From NCBI GenBank assembly GCA_001579985.1, contig LRSR01011546.1, positions 1 to 30,152 on the forward strand: 30,152 bases of DNA, written 5' to 3'. Within the stretch, counting starts at the first letter, position 1. Every line of letters begins with the position of its first letter. Positions 30,088 through 30,152 of this stretch are shown here, piece after piece. The notes under the pieces are model-generated. The model did not search any database. It was given only the letters and a program-made list of their open reading frames with translations, and was not told the origin of the DNA. The translations under genes were made by a program, and so were the position numbers. This DNA comes from Hypsibius dujardini. Lineage: Eukaryota; Tardigrada; Eutardigrada; Parachela; Hypsibiidae.

Positions 30088-30152
30088 CTGTGCACAAACG
30101 CGGTCGATGTAGTCTTCATTTAATTGTACTTCATCAAAAAATCCTCAATGTT

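Overview
The window is nuclear DNA from an animal, most likely an invertebrate with a fairly compact genome. The evidence is many GT-AG introns (66 bp to 2.7 kb), a single-codon coding exon, a 31-nt microexon, and protein families typical of metazoans (ZMYND11, MTMR9, ZC2HC1, SUN-domain, MIC26/MIC27, SLC12A8). Nothing bacterial or viral was seen. I could not place the species more precisely. All family names come from my own reading of translated exons, and no database was searched.

Six protein genes were reconstructed exon by exon, with reading phase kept at every junction. In order they are: a ZMYND11-like chromatin reader (+, 5' end outside the window, coding to 5673); MTMR9, a catalytically dead myotubularin (-, 8981 to 5930, complete); a ZC2HC1-type C2HC zinc-finger protein (+, 13802 to about 20256 or 20285, complete); a SUN-domain nuclear-envelope protein (-, 24257 to 20624, complete); a MICOS subunit of the APOO/APOOL (MIC26/MIC27) family (+, 24851 to 26527, complete); and an SLC12A8-like cation-chloride-cotransporter family member (-, 30087 to 26739, 5' end outside the window). 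The strands alternate strictly (+ - + - + -). The three convergent gaps are short (about 210 to 370 bp). The divergent gaps are 4.8 kb (MTMR9/ZC2HC1) and 593 bp (SUN/MICOS).

The genes do not form a pathway. They act in chromatin reading, phosphoinositide-phosphatase scaffolding, an unknown zinc-binding role, nucleus-cytoskeleton linkage, mitochondrial cristae and membrane transport. The products are mostly ordinary housekeeping proteins.

The unusual content is in the non-coding DNA. (CAGA/TCTG)n-type arrays sit in introns of most of the genes. There are tandem arrays with exact periods (42, 47, 62, 65, 74, 74 and 163 bp), one built around a perfect 24-bp palindrome. A six-copy 15-bp array carries CRE-like cores that grade into AP-1-like cores. 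A near-perfect foldback of about 200 bp shares its core with a separate tandem repeat 14 kb away. An exon end plus its splice donor is duplicated inside an intron. I found no convincing undescribed multi-gene system; the best leads are these repeats and a few splicing and active-site oddities.
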